NCBI RefSeq assembly: GCF_041346925.1
Contig: NZ_CP166840.1
Location: forward strand, 1,364,001-1,428,000
Origin: Agaribacterium sp. ZY112
GTDB taxonomy: Bacteria; Pseudomonadota; Gammaproteobacteria; Pseudomonadales; Cellvibrionaceae
Length of the DNA stretch: 64,000 bases
Direction: 5' to 3'
Positions 18,001-24,477 of the stretch are shown here, one piece after another. A model generated the notes under the pieces. That model saw nothing but the letters and a program-made list of their open reading frames with translations, did no database searches and was not told the DNA's origin. A program made the translations under genes and the position numbers. Position 1 is the stretch's first letter. Each line of letters opens with the position of its first letter.

Positions 18001-19402
18001 CTCTGTGGTTTGGAGTTCTAGTAATACGAATGTTGCCACAGTAAGTGCTAGTGGTGAGGTGACGGCTGTAGCTGTCGGTACTGCAACTATTACAGCGCGC
18101 AGCAATGATGGTGAGCATACTGATGAAACTGCTGTTGAAGTTGTGGATGCTTCATCAGAAGCTGTTGTGATTGAAGCGGAAACCTTGGATGCAACAGGTG
18201 GTGCATTTGATGGTTTTGTTGTTTCCGAAACGAATATCAATACTAATCAAACCGGAGACTGGGCTGATTACAACATCAACTTTAGTGAAGCTGGGACCTA
18301 CCAAGTACAGGTTTCATTAGGCTCACCTGCTGGTGGCGGTATAGAGGCCTTTATTAACGGTGCAAGTATTGGTAGTGCAACCGTGCCTGCGACAGGTGGT
18401 TGGGATAGTTTGCAAGACATTACTGTGAGTAATGCCCTCGTTGTTGCAAGCCCTGGAACCTACACCTTGCGCATTTTGTCGGTAGGTGCTCCGGCAGCTT
18501 GGCAGTGGAATGCCGATAAACTAATGCTACGTAAGCTGACAGACAATGTGTCTGGTCCAGTACCAAGTCCATTGCCTTCAAGCGAGCCATCAGATCAGCC
18601 AACAGTAGAGCCTTCTGACGAACCAGTGGTAGAGCCTTCTGGTGAGCCATCGGTAGAACCTAGCAGTGATCCTTTACCTGAAGTAGATGACATCGTGCTT
18701 GAGTTAGAAAGTTTCATCGCAACAGGTCGTGATGATCCGGCTATAGGTGGTGATGATGATCAAGGCTTCCAAGTTGAAGATGGCATTATTAACTTTAATA
18801 CCACCGGTGATTGGGGTGATTACAGTATTGATGTTGAAACACGCGGCCGCTATCGCGCGGTGCTGAATTATGCTTCAGGTGTGCCTGTTGATAGAGAAAT
18901 AGCTGTGCGTTTGATCTCTGGAGGAAACACAATTGCTGAAACAGTATTGCCAAGCACAGGTGGTTGGGCAGCGTTTGTTGATTTTGATATCGCGGACGGT
19001 ATTGAATTTGATACGGCCGGAACTGTTTCGCTTCGAGTGCAAAGCTATGGTGCCAATGCATGGCAATGGAATGCTGACTATATCCGTTTTGAATTAGTTG
19101 AGTCGTTTGAGCCTGAGCCTGCGCCTTCGCCGGAAGCATCGGCAGAGCCTTCGCCGGAAGCATCGGCAGAGCCTTCGCCAGAAACTTCGGTAGAGCCTGC
19201 GCCAGAAACTTCGGCAGAGCCTGCGCCAGAGCCTACGCCAGAAACTTCGGCAGAACCTGCGCCAGAAACTTCGGTAGAGCCTGCACCAGAAACTTCGGAT
19301 GAAGCAGAAGAGGAAAAAGGTGGTGGTGCTTTTGATCCTTGGCAGCTGTTATTAATGCTAGGTGCTGGTTTTATTATTGCTGGCCGCAGAGTATTTAAAT
19401 AA
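15089..19402 (+). CDS. Multidomain GH86 beta-agarase/porphyranase
   Basis: A 1437-residue secreted enzyme. Order: signal peptide (1 to about 28); GH86 catalytic domain (about 30-540) with likely acid/base Glu in VVNEPDM (about 220) and nucleophile Glu in VSEYGTV (about 399); beta-sandwich domains to about 765; three Big_2 Ig-like domains (about 770-1020), each with a WSSSD/N motif; CBM6-like domain 1 (about 1020-1150); Pro/Ser/Glu linker; CBM6-like domain 2 (about 1200-1337) with WQWNAD as in the first; repeat linker; C-terminal GGGAFDPW, a hydrophobic helix and GRRVFK, resembling GlyGly-CTERM sorting tails. GH86 enzymes are endo-acting on agarose or porphyran. The adjacent P450 system favours methylated porphyran/agar, but the sequence alone does not settle the substrate. 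Strong terminator at 19431. Confidence 0.93.
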   Translation: MYKLTRLSHAVGLASAVFAGGLSTTTLANVKVDINANVLHSVNGISNFGRERRIMIHATPIENEFLGEKEKLDYLMELGVSFGRDTGTPTWYFKQTQGDYTREDNGPEIFPWGHAGNHDPEQFQQAAGAYHWALDNKFADHQEYFDRAPAMIMGSQPKPSFPNWSAYSWFGGGLDTESPWRPRTMEQAAEWYADFLEQMYLREEGNPNRLAMPKYWEVVNEPDMLMNVPGHEGHVSTWEELFRYHNVVADVVRERLGDDAPLIGGMTWGLHDLQNGDKTATGAPRRQGDALLSAFYGNDEGSTLIKDAITNGIFAESESMADSNTNRQWYQWDVIWKGFMDTAGQNMDFYSIHTYDWPRWPQENGGVRRTGVHTEGVLDQLEWYDMKMLGQRKPVIVSEYGTVSGRFQTQGTTLDRHRMRWEALKPFSQQMMQFMERPDYVTASLPFIVVKGTWGDAGKTAPYSQSLLDRDYDSCEETAEAYENCTWNFNASIHWYELWRDVEGERVDTYSSDRDIQVDAYVNNNDMNAENHMYVIVNSLHGEETSVDLSWAGIDGNDINSITLRHLYLDETLDADGDVSNGIGKPILAEAELASLPTELTVGADATFILDIEYANPIDLSQSSNETKYAAEPLAAAEPYRVTRSATPLSIQINGVDKPVTGEAQLRVTGGFFLANAFKGTEQDRRVKLTVNGNEVDVNADWRGENFYTNRLMLTMELPFPAEYLADDGNNTFELFTLASGDYSAAMLQVWDQSTDLNRSVVTAPSGDAVTGLSLAETGTMNMKVTESVALTAQIAPETAADKSITWSSSDSSVVSVDPNGLVTATGLGTAIVTAESVDGSFVADVDFDVSALVPTSVGMSGVPAELNIGASKQLTAAVRPIHAQNRAVTWSSSDESIATVSASGLVEAVGAGNVTITATTVEGELSARASIEVTSLALDAITITPEFTVLPIADVFPLSVAFTPANASDTSVVWSSSNTNVATVSASGEVTAVAVGTATITARSNDGEHTDETAVEVVDASSEAVVIEAETLDATGGAFDGFVVSETNINTNQTGDWADYNINFSEAGTYQVQVSLGSPAGGGIEAFINGASIGSATVPATGGWDSLQDITVSNALVVASPGTYTLRILSVGAPAAWQWNADKLMLRKLTDNVSGPVPSPLPSSEPSDQPTVEPSDEPVVEPSGEPSVEPSSDPLPEVDDIVLELESFIATGRDDPAIGGDDDQGFQVEDGIINFNTTGDWGDYSIDVETRGRYRAVLNYASGVPVDREIAVRLISGGNTIAETVLPSTGGWAAFVDFDIADGIEFDTAGTVSLRVQSYGANAWQWNADYIRFELVESFEPEPAPSPEASAEPSPEASAEPSPETSVEPAPETSAEPAPEPTPETSAEPAPETSVEPAPETSDEAEEEKGGGAFDPWQLLLMLGAGFIIAGRRVFK
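19105..19311 (+). repeat. Tandem repeat encoding Pro/Glu/Ser/Ala linker
   Basis: Imperfect repeats of about 24 bases encode units such as EPSPEASA and EPAPETSA in the GH86 protein, joining the second CBM6-like domain to the C-terminal anchor. Near-identical neighbouring units at the start of the tract make length variation by slippage plausible. Confidence 0.85.
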
Positions 19403-19430
19403 CTTTAAATAAATTGAAGTCCCTGCTTAG

Positions 19431-19456
19431 GCCCTCACATTGTGAGGGCTTTTTTT
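19431..19456 (+). terminator. Intrinsic terminator after GH86
   Basis: Perfect GCCCTCAC/GTGAGGGC-type stem with a two-base loop followed by seven T, 28 bp after the GH86 stop. Confidence 0.93.
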
Positions 19457-19509
19457 GTTTAATGCGCTCGCTTATTGATGTCAGCTCTAATTTTAGATCT
19501 GAATTGGTT

Positions 19510-20772
19510 TTAGATCTTAATTAGGTTCGCAGGCTTAAACTCAACGCTGGGGTCAGCGATTTTAGCCTTATCGACTTTATCGCCACCTTTAATAAACTTA
19601 GTGCCTACAACATAAGCTTTGGCAAAGTTAACGGCGTCAACAGACAATAGTTCTTCATCTTTAAAGTACCAAACTGAAAAACGTGTGCCTTCACCTTCTT
19701 CTTCACGAACGATAATGTCGCTATAACCTTGGCTTAAACCAACCATTTGCAATTTGATATCGTATTGATCAGACCAGAACCAAGGAATGGTGTTGTAAGT
19801 AACGTCTTTACCACATATGGCGGCAGCTGCGACTTTGGCTTGGTCTACGGCATTTTGTACCGACTCCAAACGAATCATGCGATCGTAGTGAGGGTTGTGG
19901 TGGACAGTACAATCGCCAATCGCATATATATTACTGTCATTGGTTTGTGCGCATTGATTTACTTTTAGGCCAACTTCAACCTCAAGACCTGCTTCTTGAG
20001 CAAGCTCGGCGTTTACTCGAATACCAACACCCACAATTATTAAATCGGCATCTAGGCGTGTGCCATCGTCACACAGCACTTGATTGCATGTGTCACCTTG
20101 TTCAATTGCGCTTACGTTTTTACTGGTAAATACATTGACGCCATTGTTAGCGTGAAGGTCTTGGAAGAACGCGCTCATATGAGGCGCAGTTACGCGCTGT
20201 AAAATACGCTCTTCGCGTTCAAGAACACTTACATCACCACCGAGTTTTTTAAGTGACGCCGCCGTTTCTAAACCGATATAGCCACCACCAATAACAACAA
20301 CGCGTTTTTGTTCGCTTTGATTAAAAGCTTTGCGGATATTATTGACGTCTTCTGCAGTTCGTAAGGGGTAGCACTTGGCGGCGTTTTCTAAACCTGGAAT
20401 AGGTGGAATAAATGGGCGGGCGCCAGTGGCGTAGACCAATTTGTCATAGGGCTGCTCGCTGCCGTCAGCTAAAAGTAAAATCTGTTTTTCTCTATCAATT
20501 TTACTGACGGTTTGGCCTAGGCGAAGTTCAATATTCGACTTCTCGTAGGTGTCGATATTTTTTAACAGATTTTTATCAATCGCGTCGTCGCTGGTTAAAT
20601 AAGCTTTTGAAAGCGGCGGTCGATGATAGGGGGTGGTTGGGTCGCTATCAATAAGAATAATCTGACCTTGCCAGCCCTCTTTGCGCATCGCAAAGGCAAA
20701 GTTGACGCCGGCATGGCTGGCGCCAATAACGGCGCAGACTTTTTGGGTAGTATCAGTTGTAGTATTCGACAT
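19510..20772 (-). CDS. Ferredoxin reductase (FAD/NADH), P450 electron transfer
   Basis: A flavoprotein of about 420 residues of the putidaredoxin/rhodocoxin reductase type. The FAD-binding GxGxxG-like motif near the start reads VIGASHAGVN; a second nucleotide-binding motif is VVIGGGYIGLE (about 160-170); ATGARP and IYAIGDC mark the FAD pyrophosphate region. It should pass electrons from NADH to the 2Fe-2S ferredoxin encoded upstream. ATG 20772 is the likelier start; an in-frame GTG at 20787 gives five more residues and neither has a strong ribosome-binding site. A hairpin plus T-run lies between ferredoxin and this gene, so it may be made in smaller amounts. Confidence 0.93.
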   Translation of the reverse strand: MSNTTTDTTQKVCAVIGASHAGVNFAFAMRKEGWQGQIILIDSDPTTPYHRPPLSKAYLTSDDAIDKNLLKNIDTYEKSNIELRLGQTVSKIDREKQILLLADGSEQPYDKLVYATGARPFIPPIPGLENAAKCYPLRTAEDVNNIRKAFNQSEQKRVVVIGGGYIGLETAASLKKLGGDVSVLEREERILQRVTAPHMSAFFQDLHANNGVNVFTSKNVSAIEQGDTCNQVLCDDGTRLDADLIIVGVGIRVNAELAQEAGLEVEVGLKVNQCAQTNDSNIYAIGDCTVHHNPHYDRMIRLESVQNAVDQAKVAAAAICGKDVTYNTIPWFWSDQYDIKLQMVGLSQGYSDIIVREEEGEGTRFSVWYFKDEELLSVDAVNFAKAYVVGTKFIKGGDKVDKAKIADPSVEFKPANLIKI

Positions 20773-20892
20773 AGTGTTAGGGTTCACTTAACTATTTATT
20801 AGCTGTCTAATGGGCTTAGTTCAGCTCTTTGGCGTGTGTCTTAGGGCTCTTTATTACTGTAATGGCGCTAAGTTTTAACTAAGAGGACAGGT

Positions 20893-20918
20893 AAAAAAAC
20901 GGCCGCTTAAGCGACCGC
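20893..20918 (-). terminator. Intrinsic terminator/attenuator between ferredoxin and reductase genes
   Basis: On the minus strand a seven-pair CGGTCGC/GCGGCCG stem (one G-T pair) with TTAA loop is followed by seven T. It lies 20 bp after the ferredoxin stop and about 120 bp before the reductase start. Confidence 0.85.
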
Positions 20919-20937
20919 ATTTTTATTTAGCAATGAG

Positions 20938-21246
20938 CTATTTGGCAACTCGAAACACGGCACCATCGAGTGCGTCAGTGACTTCTAGTTGGCAGCATAA
21001 GCGACTGTATTCGTCGGCATCGTCATCAAGCTCAAGCATGTCTTGCTCGATTTCACTGGCTTCACCTGTTTTCTCTGTGTGCTCAGGTAGAACGTGAACG
21101 TGACAGGTTGCGCATGAGCAAACGCCACCGCAGTCGCCATCAATGCCCTCAACGCCGTTGGCAACAGCCAGTTCCATCACTGAGCCTGAGTCGGCCTCTA
21201 AGGTGACTTGCTCATCATTGCTGGTAATAAAAGTAATCTTAGCCAT
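20938..21246 (-). CDS. 2Fe-2S ferredoxin, adrenodoxin/putidaredoxin type
   Basis: A 102-residue acidic ferredoxin. Cluster ligands are Cys39, Cys45, Cys48 (C-x5-C-x2-C) and a Cys of the CC pair at 84-85, the vertebrate/bacterial P450-type arrangement. It should shuttle single electrons from the reductase to the P450. It starts 91 bp after the P450 stop, on the same strand, with GAGAG upstream, and is followed by an intrinsic terminator. A third extra Cys (43) and paired Cys84/85 are visible. Confidence 0.95.
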   Translation of the reverse strand: MAKITFITSNDEQVTLEADSGSVMELAVANGVEGIDGDCGGVCSCATCHVHVLPEHTEKTGEASEIEQDMLELDDDADEYSRLCCQLEVTDALDGAVFRVAK

Positions 21247-21337
21247 TGTTTATGTCTCTCTATGTAATGCAGAGTTATAAGGTATGGGGCGCTGAACTAG
21301 GCGCCCTGAGAGTCTAATTTATCTTGTTGCTTTTGTG

Positions 21338-22495
21338 TTAGCGCGCGTTAAATTTAACGTCGATGCTGTCAAAGCCAACTTTGCGCTTAAATTGATCAAG
21401 ATCTTCAATATTTTCTTTGTAGTCTTGAATATCGATGCTTTCAACTTTTTCACATAGCGTTTCAATAAGGATGGCCATGATCGCTCGCGCATGGGTTGAG
21501 CCTAAGCAGTTGTGCGTGCCGAAACCAAAAGCTACATGTGGGTTTACTTTACGATCAAGTACCACTTCGTTTGCATCTGGGAAGGTTCGTTCGTCCCGGT
21601 TGGCAGAGGCCCAGCATAAGCCAACACGAGTATCAGCTTTAACAGCGTGTTCACACACAACTTGGTCTTCTGTAGCCACTCGCCCCATTTGTGTAAGAGG
21701 AGAAAAGTAGCGAATTAGTTCTTCAATTGCGCTGTTGCGAATTTCTGGCTCTTTGCGCAAGCGCTCAAGAGATTCGGGGTGATCGGCAAAATAAGCGATG
21801 CTATTGGTTAAGGTATTAATCACCGTGTCGCGACCGCCTGCAAAAGTGAGGATCATCACACCCTTTACCTCTTCTTTTGTCATTTTCTTGCCGTTGACTT
21901 CTGCAGCAAGTAAGACGCTATAGAGGTCTTCGCCTGGCTTGGCGATGGCTTTATCGATTTGTGCATCGATATAGTCATAAAGGATATTTGCTTTGTCGCC
22001 ATCTAGGTCCGAGTCTTCACTTCGGAAGACGTGGGTGCCCCAGTCAATCCAAACCTTGGATTCTTCGTAAGGAATATTTAGTAGAACTGTTAAGGCACGA
22101 CTTTGAAGTTTTAGGCTAAAATCACCGACTACTTCAAGTTTATCTACAGCGAGTGCGTCGTCGATACAGCCTTCGATAATGGTACGCAGTTTGGCTTGAT
22201 AGGCTTCTTCTGTTGGGCGCTTAAACCAAGGCTCAACTAAATCGCGATAGCTTTTATGTTCTGGCGGGTCAACTTCAAATGGAATTTGGCGGGTATCGCG
22301 AATGGCGACTTCAGATGGAATAACAATACGGCCAGGTTTTGCGCCACTTTGTAAGCCCTTCCAGTTGTGAGCGCCTTTACGGACATCTTTAAGGCGCAAA
22401 GCCATGAGTACAGGATCATCTTGATCGTTTTGGTGGCCAACACCTTCGCTGTCACGGGCTTCTTTGAACGGATCGGGTAGTTCACTGATTTTCAT
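21338..22495 (-). CDS. Cytochrome P450, probable 6-O-methyl-galactose demethylase (CYP236-like)
   Basis: A 385-residue soluble bacterial P450. Heme-binding loop FGFGTHNCLG has the axial Cys330; I-helix FAGGRDTVINT carries the acid-Thr pair; the ExxR motif is EELIR. With ferredoxin and reductase immediately downstream it makes a complete class I system. In marine agar/porphyran degraders such a trio oxidatively demethylates 6-O-methyl-D-galactose to galactose and formaldehyde. I assign that role from context (GH86, GH50, GH117 next door) and general resemblance, not from alignment. The shared 15-base word lies 129 bp upstream, linking it to the alcohol dehydrogenase operon. A fatty acid or terpene substrate is less likely here. 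Confidence 0.85.
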   Translation of the reverse strand: MKISELPDPFKEARDSEGVGHQNDQDDPVLMALRLKDVRKGAHNWKGLQSGAKPGRIVIPSEVAIRDTRQIPFEVDPPEHKSYRDLVEPWFKRPTEEAYQAKLRTIIEGCIDDALAVDKLEVVGDFSLKLQSRALTVLLNIPYEESKVWIDWGTHVFRSEDSDLDGDKANILYDYIDAQIDKAIAKPGEDLYSVLLAAEVNGKKMTKEEVKGVMILTFAGGRDTVINTLTNSIAYFADHPESLERLRKEPEIRNSAIEELIRYFSPLTQMGRVATEDQVVCEHAVKADTRVGLCWASANRDERTFPDANEVVLDRKVNPHVAFGFGTHNCLGSTHARAIMAILIETLCEKVESIDIQDYKENIEDLDQFKRKVGFDSIDVKFNAR

Positions 22496-22918
22496 GCTTT
22501 TATCTCTATAGTATTACTGTCGTTTGTGACTCATTCCATGGCACTGATGCGACAGAGTATTCGTATGTAAACGCTGGTCATAATAGAATCTGATTTAAGT
22601 CAAAAATACCGCCTGAATTAACCAAAAGTAGCATAATAATGCTTTTTAGCCTTTTTTTTATTAACTGTTGAGACGCTAGCTTTGGGTTTAAAGCCATTAT
22701 TTTGTCTCGATTATAGGGACTTTTTTGTCAAATTAATGGTATTTAGCCTGCTCTTATTGAGTGAATAAGTGAGTCTTAGATATCTTGTGCTTACTTTGGA
22801 AGTGGTAAGTTTTTGTTCTTTGTATGCATTAAGTTCTTTTAAAAAGCATCTGTTTTAACGGGTTTGCGCGAAAGGCATAAAGCGAATATGGTTTGTACTT
22901 TTGAGCGGGGCTTAACAT
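22496..22918. other. Divergent promoter region, P450 / halogenase
   Basis: A 423-bp AT-rich intergenic stretch between divergently transcribed genes. It contains the 15-base word at 22624-22638 and a partial LacI-like half-site (TGTAAACGCT, from 22566). No gene or RNA structure is apparent. Confidence 0.7.
22624..22638 (-). promoter_or_regulatory. Shared 15-base word upstream of P450
   Basis: AAAAGTAGCATAATA, identical to 5107-5121 before the alcohol dehydrogenase and in the same orientation relative to the regulated gene, 129 bp upstream of the P450 start. Confidence 0.5.
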
Positions 22919-24427
22919 ATGGATCATTCTCGAATTAAGCATATAGTCATTGTTGGTGGTGGAACTTCTGGCTGGATGTCGGCGGCTCTGCTCTCTAAGG
23001 CCTTACCTGACTATATTAAGGTGTCTTTAGTCGAGTCTGAGGATATCGGAACTATAGGGGTTGGTGAGGCTACTATTCCTCATATTGCTAAGTTTAATGC
23101 CATGCTCGGTATTGATGAAGCAACCTTTATGAAAGAGGTTCAAGCAACCTTTAAAATGGGGATTGAATTTATTGATTGGGGCGCTCTCGGGCAGAGCTAC
23201 ATGCACCCCTTTGGCTCTTATGGCATTCCTTTAGAGGACCTATCCTTTCATCATTACTGGCTAAGAGCGAAACAAGAGCAGCCTGATTTAAGCCTCAAAG
23301 CTTTTTCTCTTAATGAAACTGCCGCGCATCAAGGCCGTTTTATGCGTCCCAATCAAGACCCAACTTCTTTGGCTTCTCGTATTAATTATGCCTATCACTT
23401 TGATGCAAGTTTATATGCCCGATTTTTAAGGCGGTATGCAGAAAAGCGAGCGGTGCAGCGTATTGAAGGCAAAGTGGTTGAGGTTAAGCTTGATAATGAC
23501 AGTGGCGATATTAAAGCCATAAGGCTTGAATCAGGGGCGACAGTTGAGGCTGATCTTTATCTAGATTGTACAGGCTTTAAAGGCTTGCTGATTGAAGATA
23601 CCTTGCATGCGGGTTTTGAAGACTGGAGTCACTGGCTACCTATGGATAGTGCAGTAGCGGTACCGTCAGCACTAACGGCTGAACCTATGCCTTTTACTGT
23701 GTCGACCGCTAAAGAAGCAGGTTGGACTTGGCAGATACCCTTGCAGCACAGAATGGGCAATGGCCATGTTTTCTCAAGTAAATATATGGATCATGAGCGA
23801 GCCACTGACATCTTGCTTGCGGGTATTGATGGCGAGCTTTTGGCGGAGCCAAGAAGCTTTCGTTTCACCGTTGGGCGTAGAAAAAAAGCGTGGTATAAAA
23901 ATTGTGTGGCTATTGGCTTATCATCTGGCTTTATTGAGCCACTTGAGTCAACCGCTATTCACCTTGTACAAGAGGGCTTAACGCGGCTGATTACCTTATT
24001 GCCTGTCGATGGCAAGCCTTCTGATGTGAGTGTGAAAGAATATAATCGTGCGATGGCGCTGAGCTATGAAAGAACTCGTGATTTTATTCTGCTTCACTAT
24101 GTGCTTTCTGAGCGAGACGATAGCCCGTTTTGGCGAGACCTTAAGAACCTAGAATTACCTGAGATATTAACCCATAGAATGAGTTTAATGAGAGAGTCGG
24201 GTGTGTATTCGGACTATGATCTTGACCCTTTTGGTTTGGATAGTTGGGTGGCGGTTATGTTCGGGCAAGGCATGATTCCCCAGAGCTATAACCCAGTCGC
24301 CGACGCTTTGGATCAGAGAACGCTCGATCATCATATTTCTCAGTATCAACATGCGGTTAAAGAAATTAGTCGGCAGATGCCAACTCATCAACAGTTTATT
24401 GATCACTTTTGTAAAGCTAAAGCTTAA
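22919..24427 (+). CDS. Flavin-dependent halogenase (tryptophan-halogenase family)
   Basis: A 502-residue flavoprotein. FAD-binding GGGTSGW at residues 13-19, catalytic Lys79 in ATFKMGI, the halogenase WxWxIP motif as WTWQIP (about 268-273), and a Glu in GFIEPLEST (about 343) matching the PrnA/RebH catalytic pair are all present, so the fold looks active. It divides from the P450 gene and converges on a GH50 gene with a shared terminator. Members of this family near TonB receptors in marine and freshwater proteobacteria are mostly uncharacterised; some brominate indoles. A reductase supplying FADH2 would be needed and is not adjacent. Substrate unknown. Confidence 0.9.
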   Translation: MDHSRIKHIVIVGGGTSGWMSAALLSKALPDYIKVSLVESEDIGTIGVGEATIPHIAKFNAMLGIDEATFMKEVQATFKMGIEFIDWGALGQSYMHPFGSYGIPLEDLSFHHYWLRAKQEQPDLSLKAFSLNETAAHQGRFMRPNQDPTSLASRINYAYHFDASLYARFLRRYAEKRAVQRIEGKVVEVKLDNDSGDIKAIRLESGATVEADLYLDCTGFKGLLIEDTLHAGFEDWSHWLPMDSAVAVPSALTAEPMPFTVSTAKEAGWTWQIPLQHRMGNGHVFSSKYMDHERATDILLAGIDGELLAEPRSFRFTVGRRKKAWYKNCVAIGLSSGFIEPLESTAIHLVQEGLTRLITLLPVDGKPSDVSVKEYNRAMALSYERTRDFILLHYVLSERDDSPFWRDLKNLELPEILTHRMSLMRESGVYSDYDLDPFGLDSWVAVMFGQGMIPQSYNPVADALDQRTLDHHISQYQHAVKEISRQMPTHQQFIDHFCKAKA

Positions 24428-24430
24428 TCG

Positions 24431-24468
24431 TTAAAGCGGGAAGAGTGGCTTAGCTCTTCCCGCTTTAA
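24431..24468. terminator. Bidirectional terminator hairpin
   Basis: A perfect 15-bp stem (24431-24445 with 24454-24468) with an eight-base loop lies between the convergent halogenase and GH50 genes. The outer TTAAA/TTTAA pairs give weak T-tracts both ways. Confidence 0.8.
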
Positions 24469-24477
24469 GTTACTTTC

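Noticed and set aside
17740..18240. 166-codon reverse frame inside GH86
   Set aside because: Shadow of the Big_2 repeats; low-complexity Val/Ala/Thr product opposite a clear domain-bearing frame.
18420..19163. Reverse frames opposite the GH86 linker
   Set aside because: Created by the repetitive Pro/Glu/Ser linker codons; no signal or domain.
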